From Pseudomonas cerasi (lineage in GTDB: Bacteria; Pseudomonadota; Gammaproteobacteria; Pseudomonadales; Pseudomonadaceae): a stretch of 64,000 bases of DNA. The stretch lies in assembly GCF_900074915.1 (NCBI RefSeq), contig NZ_LT222319.1, positions 5,628,501 through 5,692,500 of the forward strand. Direction: 5' to 3'. Positions 25,569 through 35,279 of this stretch are shown in pieces. The notes below the pieces were generated by a model. It searched no databases and had not been told where the DNA came from. It was given only the letters and a program-made list of their open reading frames with translations. Every line of letters begins with the position of its first letter. The stretch's first letter is position 1. The position numbers and the translations under genes were made by a program.

Positions 25569-26726
25569 ATGTTGAAGCCCTATGGCCAAGGTCATCGCTC
25601 TTTATGGGATGTCATTGGTGAGCGACGCGAACAGGAACAACGTCAGGCTACTCCGGCACGTCAGCCAGCAGACTATGACCTCACACGCGTCAAAATTGAC
25701 AACGCCTGGCTGTGGCTGCCGAACCTCGAACCTGCTCAAGCTGCGTCAGGGACATGGCTTGGAGCCGTTAACGGAGATTTTGAACACGATCCCAGATTGG
25801 TCAGTCCATCGGGCCACCGTTATAACCTGCGTCGCATTCGCCTGCCCCAGCACAAACCGGAAATCGATACGTTGCCACGTACGCTTCAACTGCTTGAGGC
25901 CATGCTCGCACAATGGGCTGATTTCGCAGCCAGCGTCGATTGGGAAAACACGAAGGTAGTACTGTTTGCGCCGTCGGGCATCGCCCCATCAGCATGGGAG
26001 AATCATGCTTTGCCGATCTGGCCGTTTGATTACCTCCCCGGCGAGGGCTTCGACACTCCTTCGCTGAACTTTGATGAATGGTTGCCCTGGGCGCTTCAAA
26101 ACGATACGGAAGCGTCTTGCCTGCTGTGCGTCAGCATAGACACCTGGGCAACAAAAGACCGGGCTGGCGCTCTGCCCAGCGACGCCATGGTCGGTGAAAG
26201 CATCTCGATCGTGCACCTGCGGCGTGTAGACCACGCCAACCCCGACGAGGAAAATACCTGGCAACTCTATCCAGCCATGACCCGCGAACACTCTCCGCGT
26301 GCATCGCAGCCAAGGCAAAGCAGCGCCGATCTGCAACAGCTGGCAGAGGCCCTTTGCGAGCAGAGGGGTATTCAACCGAACGACATCCAGGCACTCGTCA
26401 TCGACGGTCATCTTCATGACAGACGTCTAGAGCAGCTCTCTCATTACGCAAGTACCCAACTGCCAAACCTGGTGGTAGCGGAGCATGTCGCTGGGCAGGC
26501 ATTACTGGCAGGCGAGCGAGGAAGGAGCGCGACTCAACTAACGTCACTCGCACTTGCTTTTCACGCAGGCAGGGCGAGGCAGGGATCGGTGCTGATATTT
26601 GATAGACACGCCTCTACTCAGACTCAAGCCTGGTTGCTGAGTACCGGCAAGACGATTGCGCAAGCTGGCGATGAGGTAGCCGAACACCGCGGGTTTGAAC
26701 ACGACGGACAGAGCAAAGACTCATGA
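25569..26726 (+). CDS. Unrecognised T6SS-linked protein (adaptor or thiolase-like)
   Basis: 385 residues from the ATG at 25569 (ribosome site taagga). Located 10 bp after the PAAR gene and overlapping the next gene by 4 bp, so it belongs to the PAAR-effector module. It has no signal peptide or membrane helix. The C-terminal half (NDIQALVIDGHLHDRRLEQL, LVVAEHVAGQALLAGERG, ALAFHAGRARQGSVLIFDRH) vaguely resembles the second half of thiolase-fold proteins but lacks evident catalytic residues. An adaptor or chaperone loading the downstream effector onto PAAR/VgrG is the most economical idea; it could also be part of the toxin. Confidence 0.65.
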   Translation: MLKPYGQGHRSLWDVIGERREQEQRQATPARQPADYDLTRVKIDNAWLWLPNLEPAQAASGTWLGAVNGDFEHDPRLVSPSGHRYNLRRIRLPQHKPEIDTLPRTLQLLEAMLAQWADFAASVDWENTKVVLFAPSGIAPSAWENHALPIWPFDYLPGEGFDTPSLNFDEWLPWALQNDTEASCLLCVSIDTWATKDRAGALPSDAMVGESISIVHLRRVDHANPDEENTWQLYPAMTREHSPRASQPRQSSADLQQLAEALCEQRGIQPNDIQALVIDGHLHDRRLEQLSHYASTQLPNLVVAEHVAGQALLAGERGRSATQLTSLALAFHAGRARQGSVLIFDRHASTQTQAWLLSTGKTIAQAGDEVAEHRGFEHDGQSKDS

Positions 26727-27715
26727 AGGAAAATTTTGATTTCAATCCAAAATCCTGCTCGATCAATGATCTGAATCCGGGCTGTGTCGAAATGTGGACA
26801 CTTGGCCAGCAAATGGCTATCAGGCGCTTGTGCGTGAAGACCCGCGCCGAATACAAGCAACCGGCCAGGTATGAACTGCTCAAGGACTTCAGTACGCGGG
26901 CTGCGCGGATCGCAGGCAATTACGCACGTATTTACCTGGAGCAAGAGCACAACGGCCAGCCCGAACAAAAAGGACGGTTTTACTGGACAGGGTTAGCGGC
27001 GTTTGCAAGCAAACAGGTCATGTGTGCATTGGATTATTCCAGTAACACAAAGATGCGCTATTTGCCACCCGCCGTACCGCCCTTGGAGATTACCAAGATA
27101 TTTTTGGGCAAGGGAAACTTCTGGTTATTCCAGGACATCTTCGTCTGGCACTGGTTTTATATTAATTATCCACAGCAGTTCAATGAGTGCATAAAGACTC
27201 GGGACTTCAGTACGTATGACCCACGATTCAAGCAAAGCTTTGCGCAACTGCCATGGATTGATGATGCACTGCCCAAAATAAACAACCTGAAGGTAACTGA
27301 TTATCTGGTAAGCGGCTTCAAGTTGATATCGGCTGTAGAGAAGGAGCCGGCAGGTACACTGCGTGAAAAATACAAATTTCAGTCCCTCCTGGCAATTGCC
27401 AAACATGAACAACTGATGATATTGCAACCGTTGATATACGAGGATAAAAGCTTCAGGGCACTGTTGTACATGCAAACGTGGGTTGAGGGGTACGGGGATG
27501 TTCCGCGCCGACTGGCGTCCCTGAGTGTTGAATGCGATACAGGCGACCCGGAGCAGGATGTCATCATGTCCGATGGCGAGCTGTACGACGCCGAGGACAG
27601 AATGATCTTTATTACAACAATTGCCTCTACGTATCATCGGAGAATGCAAAGAAAAAATGTTGAGATGGAAAAGGCAATTATGACGATAGGGACGTGGAAT
27701 GAACGCACTACTTAA
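26723..27715 (+). CDS. Putative T6SS effector (DUF2515-like)
   Basis: 330 residues. Segments include FDFNPKSCSINDLNPGC, NYARIYLEQEHNGQPEQKG, FYWTGLAAFASKQVMCALDY, FWLFQDIFVWHWFYINYP and LPWIDDALPKIN; the N-x-x-R-x-Y and FASKQV patterns recall DUF2515-type proteins found beside vgrG genes. No signal peptide. The DNA is more AT-rich than the rest of the cluster. It overlaps the preceding gene by 4 bp and the following lipoprotein gene by 17 bp. A damaged paralogue lies after vgrG at 31375-32363. An effector is inferred from context; no catalytic motif is evident. Confidence 0.65.
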   Translation: MKENFDFNPKSCSINDLNPGCVEMWTLGQQMAIRRLCVKTRAEYKQPARYELLKDFSTRAARIAGNYARIYLEQEHNGQPEQKGRFYWTGLAAFASKQVMCALDYSSNTKMRYLPPAVPPLEITKIFLGKGNFWLFQDIFVWHWFYINYPQQFNECIKTRDFSTYDPRFKQSFAQLPWIDDALPKINNLKVTDYLVSGFKLISAVEKEPAGTLREKYKFQSLLAIAKHEQLMILQPLIYEDKSFRALLYMQTWVEGYGDVPRRLASLSVECDTGDPEQDVIMSDGELYDAEDRMIFITTIASTYHRRMQRKNVEMEKAIMTIGTWNERTT

Positions 27716-28565
27716 ATATATGATAGCGGCTTTCATACTGCTGACCGGTTGTGAGGATTCGGATATGAATACAAAAAATCGTGAGATCGAACTCTCTCTT
27801 GGAGTATCAATTGATACTGTCTTGGCTTCAACATCTGTAAAACTGCGAAAAGACTGCGATGATACGATGTGTCTCTACCAATTTATAGTGCCGTCAAAAT
27901 CCTCTGAACTGATCACTGTAAAGGTACGCTCAGCATCCACCATATTAGCGATTGAGAACGTTAGTTCAACCACTATCGTCACCAATCCCCTAGGGCTTAT
28001 TACAGATATAGACGTGTATGTAGCAGGAGTATCAACCCATGCGAAACATGAAGACGCAATGGCGTACTTTTATCAACAAGTACAGAATCTAGACGCTGCG
28101 GGATGGCAGCGTTACATTTTCCCTAATGAAGCGAGAATACCCGGTACAGAAGCCGGCAAATTTACCAACTTAAATGAAGTGTTAGGTAAAAATGTTGGTA
28201 CAGGTCCCTGGATGGACCCAAATCTCAAGCTTACGAAGCAGGTATGGGTCTCATTGCCTATGATCAACACGTGGATGTTCTACAGCGGTCACGAGTATCT
28301 TGATCTGATGGTACAGCGCGAGAACAGCAAAGACGACCCGCAGAACCGTGGATCTTACTTGTTTACATGGACGTTCAAATCAGAAAGTGAGTTCTACGCC
28401 GAATTCGTGAGAGGCGAAGATCGCGCACGCTGGAGAGAACTTCTGCCTGCCGAATTAACCCGAATGGGGAAAGAGCGGCAGAAGACAGAGGCGCAACTGA
28501 AAAAAATGGGCATAAAGATCGATGAAAACTATAAAGATGCCAAACCTCCCGTAGAAGCGGGTTAA
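27699..28565 (+). CDS. Lipoprotein, candidate immunity protein
   Basis: 288 residues. A signal peptide with lipobox LLTGC (Cys18) directs a lipid-anchored periplasmic protein. The rest is soluble and mixed alpha/beta (AMAYFYQQVQNLDAAGWQRY, IFPNEARIPGTEAGKF, RGSYLFTWTFKSESEFYAEF). It overlaps the putative effector gene by 17 bp, the usual layout for effector-immunity pairs, and the periplasmic location would suit an effector acting in the periplasm or on membranes. A damaged paralogue (32356-34418) follows the damaged effector copy, so the two genes move or duplicate as a unit. Confidence 0.7.
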   Translation: MNALLKYMIAAFILLTGCEDSDMNTKNREIELSLGVSIDTVLASTSVKLRKDCDDTMCLYQFIVPSKSSELITVKVRSASTILAIENVSSTTIVTNPLGLITDIDVYVAGVSTHAKHEDAMAYFYQQVQNLDAAGWQRYIFPNEARIPGTEAGKFTNLNEVLGKNVGTGPWMDPNLKLTKQVWVSLPMINTWMFYSGHEYLDLMVQRENSKDDPQNRGSYLFTWTFKSESEFYAEFVRGEDRARWRELLPAELTRMGKERQKTEAQLKKMGIKIDENYKDAKPPVEAG

Positions 28566-28612
28566 ACCAAAGATACGTCGCAAACCGATTCAAGCGGTAA
28601 AGGAGTTACACC

Positions 28613-31378
28613 ATGGATCTGACATTCGGTACCGCCCTCAGCCAGAGCGGACGCCTGCTGCAACTCACCACGCCGCTGGGCGAGCATCAGCTTCAGGCCC
28701 TGCGTATGCATGCGGTCGAGCGCATCGGGCGCGTTCCTCGCTACACCCTCGACGTGGTGGTGCAGGACACCGAATACGATCCTGAAAAACTCATCGGCCA
28801 ACCCGTCAGCCTGGCGATTCTCTGCGATGACGGTTCTCCCGCGCAGCGTCATGGCCTGGTCGAGAGCGTGCGCTATCTGGGCAATGACGGCGGTCTGCAT
28901 GACTGGCAACTGGTCTTCGCGCCCTGGTTCAGCCTGCTCGAATACCGACTCGACTGCCGCATCTGGCAGGACAAGAATCTGCCGACAATTCTGGAAGCCG
29001 TTTTCTCGATGTACGAGCAGGCCAAGGGCAATTACCGCCTGGACCTGCGTCGCGAATACGCCCCGCTTTCCTACGTTACCCAGTTCAATGAAAGTGATGC
29101 CAACTTCGTGCAGCGCTGGTGCGAGCAGGAAGGTCTTTTCTGGTACGTCGAACACACGGCGGACAAGCATTGCATCGTCTTTACCGATACCGTCGATACC
29201 CTCCCCGCGCTGGCACCGCAGAGCATTCGGTTTCACACCCAGAACGCCACCGAAAAGCAGGATGGCATTACCCAGTGGAGCAGTGGTTCGCAGTTGTTGA
29301 GCGGCAAGCTGCATTGGCGCAGTGTCGATTACCTGGCCCACGGCCAACCTCGAGAAACCGTGATGCCTGCCCTACAGGCCGCTTCGGCCCCGCAGGCGCT
29401 GGAGCGTTACGAGTATCAGGGCCAGTACGGCTGGCAGAAGCAGGACCGGGGCGAATGGCTGAGCCGCGTGCAGATCGAACAGCGTGAATCCCAGGCACGT
29501 CGTGTGCAAGGTCAAAGCGGCGTGCGGCAGATGGAAGCCGGGCGCTGGTTTGAGCTGACCCAGCATCCGCTGTACGAGCGCAAGGCAGCCGAAGAGCGTC
29601 AGTTTTTGCTGATCGAAGTCGAGATGTTCGCCGAGAGCAATTTGCCACTGGCCAAGGAGCGCCGCGAAGTACCGGGTAGTCTGGCGGCGCTGTTCAGATC
29701 GGTGCGCCCTGAGCCTTCAGGGCTTGGCGTCGTGAACAAGGTAGCGGACACCTTGGGCGTCGGCAGCCATGGCTTCTTCCTCAATCGCTTCGAAGGCCAG
29801 TTGCACAGCGTGCCGTTCCGCAGCCCGTCGGAGCATTTCAAACCCAAAAGCCTCGGCCAACAGACCGCAGTGGTCGTCACGCCCAGCGGCCATGAAGTGT
29901 TTACCGACACCTTGAACCGGATTTGCGTACGCTTTCACTGGGACCGCCTGTCTCAGGATGGCGAACTGGGTTCCTGCTGGCTGCGCATGATGCAACCGAG
30001 CAGCGGACCGGACTGGGGCAGCGTACATGTGCCGCGTGCCGGTGAAGAGGTGGTTATCACCTTCCTGGATAACGACATTGATCGGCCACTGGTCATGGGC
30101 CAGGTCTACGGCGGTCACAAACCCGCCTGGCACTCCAGCGGTCTGATGGCAGGCTACAAAAGCAAGGAAGTCGGCGGAGGTGGTTTCAACCAGTGGGTGA
30201 TGGACGACTCGACCGGCCAGGTCCTCCCCCAGATCCACAGCAGCCACGGGCATACCCAGCTTAACCTTGGTTACCTGATCGACCAGCGCGGCAACAACCG
30301 CGGCGGTCTGCGTGGTACGGGTTTCGAGTTACGCACCGATGCCTACGGCGCACTGCGCGCCCAGCAGGGTTTATACCTCAGCACCTGGAAACGCAGCGGA
30401 GCCCAGGGCGCACAGATCGATGCCAGCGAAGCGCAGCAACAACTGAAAAACAGCGAGCAACGCGTCAAGACCCTGTCCGACACCGCGCAACAGCACAACG
30501 CCCTGCCCATGCAGGAAGGCCTGGACAGCCTCACCCAGCTCAACAGCGATGCCGACGTGACCTACGGCAGTGACGACGGCAGCCCGAGCCAAGGCCCCGG
30601 CGAGCAGCAACGCAACGGCGGCGATACCGCCTGGGCGATCCGCAGCGGCGGACGCGGCAAGACACCGGGTTACCAGCAACCTCTGCTGATCGCCTCCTCC
30701 CCTGCCGATATCGCCACTGCGACCCCAAAAAGCACACACCTGCACAGCGGCAAACACCTGACCCTGAGTACCGGCGAAGACGTCAGCATTGCTAGCGGCA
30801 AATCCCTGCTGGCCAGCGTCGCGCAAAGCATCAGCCTGTTTGCGCAGAACGCCGGAGCCAAGCTGTTTGCTGCCAAGGGCAAGATCGAGCTGCAGGCGCA
30901 GAGTGATGCGATGGAATTGACCGCGCAGCAGGGCATGAAAATCACCTCTCTTGCACAGTTAGTGGAAATGTCTGCACAGAAGGAAATTTTGCTCACCAGT
31001 GGCGGCGCTTATATCAGGATCATACGCGGCAATATCGAGGTGCATGCGCCAGGCACAATAGACATCAAAGGTGCCAAAAAGACCCTCAGCGGTCCCGCAA
31101 GCATGGACTATGCAAATAAGGAGCTTCCCATCGCAGTACCCGCAGGGCTGTATGACGAGCAAAATCGCCTCATGACCACGCACGGTGTACCGCTTGAGGA
31201 TGTCGCGGTCGAGGTTGATATTCCTGACGAAGGCAAGAAAGTATTTTTTACCGACCAAGACGGTAACATTCCACGGATTTTTAGTGACAAGCCTGGTAAT
31301 GGCAAGGTTACGCTTGTGCCTGACGAGTTGATCGTGCCCCCAGGATCGGACGAATATTCTCCGAGTAAAAAATCATGA
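28613..31378 (+). CDS. vgrG: VgrG type VI secretion spike protein with C-terminal extension
   Basis: 921 residues preceded by AAAGGAG. The phage gp27/gp5-like core is complete: YLGNDGGLHDWQLVFAPWFS, NESDANFVQRWCEQEGLFWY, SPSEHFKPKSLGQQTAVVV, RVRFHWDR-type segment (ICVRFHWDRLSQDGELG), WGSVHVPRAGEEVVITFL, DNDIDRPLVMGQVYGG. A DUF2345 domain follows (AWAIRSGGRGKTPGY, STGEDVSIASGKSLLAS). The last ~90 residues (from about LPIAVPAGLYDEQNRL) add a transthyretin/carboxypeptidase-regulatory-like extension (DVAVEVDIPDEGKKVFFTD) that may bind the adjacent effector. Base composition turns more AT-rich in this extension. Overlaps the next gene by 4 bp. Confidence 0.94.
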   Translation: MDLTFGTALSQSGRLLQLTTPLGEHQLQALRMHAVERIGRVPRYTLDVVVQDTEYDPEKLIGQPVSLAILCDDGSPAQRHGLVESVRYLGNDGGLHDWQLVFAPWFSLLEYRLDCRIWQDKNLPTILEAVFSMYEQAKGNYRLDLRREYAPLSYVTQFNESDANFVQRWCEQEGLFWYVEHTADKHCIVFTDTVDTLPALAPQSIRFHTQNATEKQDGITQWSSGSQLLSGKLHWRSVDYLAHGQPRETVMPALQAASAPQALERYEYQGQYGWQKQDRGEWLSRVQIEQRESQARRVQGQSGVRQMEAGRWFELTQHPLYERKAAEERQFLLIEVEMFAESNLPLAKERREVPGSLAALFRSVRPEPSGLGVVNKVADTLGVGSHGFFLNRFEGQLHSVPFRSPSEHFKPKSLGQQTAVVVTPSGHEVFTDTLNRICVRFHWDRLSQDGELGSCWLRMMQPSSGPDWGSVHVPRAGEEVVITFLDNDIDRPLVMGQVYGGHKPAWHSSGLMAGYKSKEVGGGGFNQWVMDDSTGQVLPQIHSSHGHTQLNLGYLIDQRGNNRGGLRGTGFELRTDAYGALRAQQGLYLSTWKRSGAQGAQIDASEAQQQLKNSEQRVKTLSDTAQQHNALPMQEGLDSLTQLNSDADVTYGSDDGSPSQGPGEQQRNGGDTAWAIRSGGRGKTPGYQQPLLIASSPADIATATPKSTHLHSGKHLTLSTGEDVSIASGKSLLASVAQSISLFAQNAGAKLFAAKGKIELQAQSDAMELTAQQGMKITSLAQLVEMSAQKEILLTSGGAYIRIIRGNIEVHAPGTIDIKGAKKTLSGPASMDYANKELPIAVPAGLYDEQNRLMTTHGVPLEDVAVEVDIPDEGKKVFFTDQDGNIPRIFSDKPGNGKVTLVPDELIVPPGSDEYSPSKKS

Positions 31379-32363
31379 AAGATGACTTTAACTTTAACCC
31401 TCATGCTTGCTCGATCAATGACCTGAATCCAGGATGTGAAGCGTTATGGTCGATCGGCCAGCAAGTTGCCGTTCGTCGATTGAGTGTACAGTCTCGCGTA
31501 CCCTGCCTGAAACCAGCACAATATAAGTTAATAAGCGATTTTAGTGCACGTGCCGCGCGCATTGCAGGCAACTACGCCAGAATTTATCTAGAACAAGAGC
31601 TCAAAGGGAAGCCCGCATTGAAGGGGCGATTTTAATGGACCGGTTTAGCGGCGTTTGCGAGCAAGCAGGTAATGTGTGCGCTAGACTATTCCAGCACTTC
31701 AAACTGGCGCTATGCATTTCCATCATTGGCTGCGTTTGAAGCAACAAAAAATTACTTAGGCAAAGGAAATTTTGGCTATTCCAAGACATCTTCGTTTGGC
31801 ACTGGTTTTATATAAATTTTCCAGAGCAATTCACTGAATGTATTGAAAAGCGCGACTTCAACGAGTACAACGAAGAATTCAAAGCGTCATTTAAAAAGCT
31901 ACCTTGGGCAGAAGACGCGCTACTGAAAATAGACAATCTTAAAGTCACTGATTATCTGAGACTGGGATTTTCCTTGATAGCTAAAATTGAAACCATCCGT
32001 GGCAGGGACGCCCAGAGACAACAGCAGCTAGCCTCCTTAATAGCCATCGCAAACCATGAGCAAAGGAAAATATTACAACCTTTAATCTATGAGAGCTTCG
32101 GATTCAAAACTCTTTTATACGGTCAATCTAAACTGGAAGGTCATTTCGGCGTGCCTCGTCGGCTTGCTGCCTTTAGCACTGCTTGTGAGTCAGATAATCC
32201 TAAGCTCAATGTAACAATGACCGAAGTTCAACTGTACGACCCTACCGAAAGAATGAAGTTTATCACTAAAATCGCAGACAAATTTCACACACTTATGGAC
32301 ATAAATAAAAAATATATGGAAAATACTATTATGGAAATATCGTCCTGGCACGACCATGCATAA
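31375..32363 (+). pseudogene. Degenerate second copy of the DUF2515-like effector
   Basis: Paralogue of 26723-27715: FNFNPHACSINDLNPGC and NYARIYLEQELKGKPALKG match it closely. Codon 87 is TAA (31633-31635) where the intact copy has the Tyr of RFYWTG. About 46 codons later the frame is lost by a single missing base near 31773 (intact copy NFWLFQDIF, here TGG has become GG). The remaining frame continues to 32363 with LPWAEDALLKIDNLKVTDY and LQPLIYESFGFKTLLYG. Two independent lesions make it a non-functional effector gene. AT-rich like the intact copy. Confidence 0.88.
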
Positions 32364-33058
32364 AAAATTTTTTTGACGCTACTTTTGTTTCTTACAGCCT
32401 GTGGAAACCCTGATATGAAACAGAAACCGCTACTGATAAAATTTAAACTGGATGAGCCTGTTGAAACCTTGCTTTCAGCGTCAACTGTGAATTTTGACAG
32501 GGACTGTAATGACAAAATTTGCTTTTACGATTTTGACATTCCTCTACAAAACTCAAGCAAGGCGACGGCTGTCATCGAGTCAAGCCAGCAACCTCTGATA
32601 TTTGACGATGTTGTCAGCGCTGTATTCAGCACGATTGAAGACAGTAACATTACTAATGCCAAAATTATATTAGGTGGAGTACCCTCAAACTCGGAACCCA
32701 CCAAGGCCATCGACTATTTTTACCAGCAACTCGGAAATCTGAAAGCAACAGGCTGGAGGCGCTACATTTACCCCAATGAAGCAAGAATACCGGGATCCGA
32801 GGCTAGAAAATTTAAAGACTTTGACACTGTGCTTGAAAAGCCTGCTGTTACAGGGCCATGGAAAGATCCAGCCTTAATCCTCTCAAAGGAAGAGTGGCTG
32901 TCTTCACCGATGCTCAGCGACTGGTATTTTTATAAGGATGGTGTATACCTTACCTTTAGTGTTCAGCATGAAAATACACCTGACTCCAAGCAGGAACGTG
33001 GTTCTTATTTATTTACCCTCAGCTTCAGGTCGGAAACTGAGTTCTATAAAAGCTTTAT

Positions 33059-34251
33059 GGAAACTCTGAAAAAGACTTCCAAATCTGGTGAAATACGCCA
33101 GTCCCAAGCACTGAACGGTTGAGTCCCGATGAAGCAGATGTCCTTCGCTGACGCCGAATACGCTGGCAAACGCAAACAAACCCGCCGTGAACGCTTCCTG
33201 ATCGAGATGGATCAGGTCGTGCCCTGGAATGGCTTGGTCAAACTGATCGAGCCACACTATCCAAAGGGCGAAGGTGGTCGCCCTGCCTATCCGTTGATGG
33301 CGATGTTGCGGGTTCATCTGATGCAAAACTGGTTCGGCTACAGCGATCCGGCCATGGAAGAATCGCTCTACGAAACCACAATTCTGCGACAGTTTGCAGG
33401 ACTGCACCTGGATCGGATTCCGGACGAAACCACGATCCTCAATTTCCGCCGACTGCTGGAGAAACATGAGCTGGCCGGTGGGATTTTGCAGGTCATCAAT
33501 GGCTATTTGGGCGACCGTGGTTTGTTGCTGCGCCAGGGCACCGTGGTCGATGCAACGATCATCCATGCGGCGAGTTCGACCAAGAACGAGGACGGAAAAC
33601 GTGACCCTGAAATGCACCAGACGAAGAAAGGAAATCAATATTTCTTCGGGATGAAAGCGCACATCGGTGTCGATGCCGAATCCGGTTTGGTGCATAGCGT
33701 GGTGGGCACGGCGGCGAATGTAGCTGACGTAACTCAGGTCGACCAGTTACTGCACGGAGAAGAAACTTACGTCTCTGGCGACGCGGGCTACACCGGTGTC
33801 GAAAAGCGTCCCGAGCATCAAAATCGCCAAATGATATGGTCGATTGCAGCGCGGCCCAGCAGTTATAAAAAGCATGCAAAGGAAAGTCTGATCGGGCGCA
33901 TGCGTCGCAAAATCGAATACGCGAAAGCTCAACTGCGCGCCAAGGTTGAGCATCCGTTTCGAGTGATCAAACGCCAGTTTGGTTATACGAAAGTACGCTT
34001 CCGAGGCCTGCTGAAAAACACTGCGCAGCAGACCACGCTATTTGCTCTGTCCAATCTGTGGATGATGCGAAAACGACTGCTGAATACAGGAGAGGTGCGC
34101 CTGTAATGTGGACAATTGACGCTAAAAAGCGCTTGTCCGAAGAAAAAAGAGGAGTTGGGCGAGGCAAAGGTCTGATTTTCGATTGAAACGACGTTTTTTG
34201 AAACTTTGAAGCAACGGGAGGGTTAAAAAGTCTGCCTACTTCAGACCTTCC
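33059..34251 (+). mobile_element. IS5-family insertion sequence, 1,193 bp
   Basis: The ends are imperfect inverted repeats: ggaaactctgaaaaagac on the left and, on the complement of the right end, ggaaggtctgaagtaggc (13 of 18 identical). They are flanked by a direct repeat ttat at 33055-33058 and 34252-34255, a 4-bp target duplication that fits IS5-type elements. One transposase gene fills most of it. The host gene reads through perfectly if the element and one ttat are removed, so the insertion is recent. Confidence 0.92.
33129..34106 (+). CDS. IS5-family transposase
   Basis: 325 residues, full length. DDE domain with GTVVDATIIHAASSTKNEDG (first Asp), HIGVDAESGLVHSVVGTAAN, YVSGDAGYTGVEKRPEH (second Asp) and IEYAKAQLRAKVEHPFRVIK (Glu). 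The N-terminal DUF772-type region has LIEPHYPKGEGGRPAYPL and NWFGYSDPAMEESLYE. It appears intact, so the element may still be mobile. Overlapping reverse frames are not genes. Confidence 0.95.
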   Translation: MKQMSFADAEYAGKRKQTRRERFLIEMDQVVPWNGLVKLIEPHYPKGEGGRPAYPLMAMLRVHLMQNWFGYSDPAMEESLYETTILRQFAGLHLDRIPDETTILNFRRLLEKHELAGGILQVINGYLGDRGLLLRQGTVVDATIIHAASSTKNEDGKRDPEMHQTKKGNQYFFGMKAHIGVDAESGLVHSVVGTAANVADVTQVDQLLHGEETYVSGDAGYTGVEKRPEHQNRQMIWSIAARPSSYKKHAKESLIGRMRRKIEYAKAQLRAKVEHPFRVIKRQFGYTKVRFRGLLKNTAQQTTLFALSNLWMMRKRLLNTGEVRL

Positions 34252-34710
34252 TTATGGACAGCGACGATCGTGAACACTGGAAAACTCTAGTGCCCGCCGA
34301 ACTAAGAAAAATGGCAAAAGAGCGAGCAGCGGCAGAGTCATTATTAAAAAAATCGGGCATTTCGATAGATAAAAACTATCAAGAACCAACGATCAGTATC
34401 CTGGAAGCAGAGCATTGAACCTGATGCGCTTCGTAAAAATGGTTGATGCACGTCCGGTCATGGGGACGGGTCAGCCACGACAGCCGATAACCTGGCCGCA
34501 ACCTGACCAAAAAAACGAGCGACTTCAGTCAATGGCTGCCTATCAGTCTGACCAGATGAATAATTGTGGCGATTTAGCGCCCAGGTGACGCGGTTGCGTA
34601 GTACACCACCCGAAAACTCCATACACTCAGCACCCTGATCAGAAAAACACCAGAACACAGGATTTCCCGGAAGAAAGACGTCACCCCAATGGAACATCAG
34701 GAGCAGCACC

Positions 34711-35139
34711 ATGAGCACAGCAGATCAGACGCGCAACACTGGCACCTACAGCGCCAAGTGGCAGGAGCGCTTCAATTTCTTCGAGACGTATGGTGCGCCG
34801 AACGATCCACGCTTCAAGGCTGGCCTGAAGTCACTTCCTGGCTTCAGGAAGAAAATGCGGATCAATTTCAACGTCATCGCGTATTTCTTTGGTCCCATTT
34901 ACTTCTTCGTGCTGGGCCTGTGGAAAAAAGGCATTGCGTTGATTGGCATAATGCTCGCGACCAACGCCTTGATCCTTCTGGTATGTACGCTTTTGGGAAC
35001 CGAGGTTCCTTACGCGCTGGGGGGAGGTCTGAATGTGGCCTTCTCGCTGATGTATGCCTTGACCGTCAATTATTCGTACTACCTCAAAGAAGTAAAAGGC
35101 GAGCAAGGCTGGAACCCGTTCAAGGGCATGCGTCTTTAA
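34711..35139 (+). CDS. DUF2628 small membrane protein
   Basis: 142 residues preceded by aggagcagcacc. Begins hydrophilic (SAKWQERFNFFETYGAPNDP), then two or three membrane helices (IAYFFGPIYFFVLGLWKKG; IALIGIMLATNALILLVC; NVAFSLMYALTVNYSYYL). The pattern matches DUF2628 proteins, often encoded near T6SS or transport genes; function unknown. It may be the end of the T6SS island. Confidence 0.75.
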   Translation: MSTADQTRNTGTYSAKWQERFNFFETYGAPNDPRFKAGLKSLPGFRKKMRINFNVIAYFFGPIYFFVLGLWKKGIALIGIMLATNALILLVCTLLGTEVPYALGGGLNVAFSLMYALTVNYSYYLKEVKGEQGWNPFKGMRL

Positions 35140-35279
35140 CCCGAAAAGATAACCGATGACACCCTACCCTTGCCGAGCATGAGGGTTCGCGGTTCATCGA
35201 CCCATGCCATGTTCAGCCAGCGTTATATTTGAATCAGTCATTCAGGTAATTGCCACATGGATGCGAAGCCAGGACTCCA

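Larger units (their letters stand above)
32356..34418 (+). pseudogene. Degenerate second lipoprotein (immunity) gene, frameshifted and split by an IS
   Basis: Paralogue of 27699-28565. The natural ATG at 32356 reads MHKKFF then TGA; adding one T to the 7-T run at 32368-32374 restores the lipobox sequence LTLLLFLTAC. The frame can alternatively begin at TTG 32373. It runs to 33058, where the IS5-type element starts, and resumes after the duplicated ttat at 34256 with MDSDDREHWKTLVPAELRK to the stop at 34416-34418, matching the intact copy's C terminus. The gene is therefore clearly disrupted. Confidence 0.88.
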
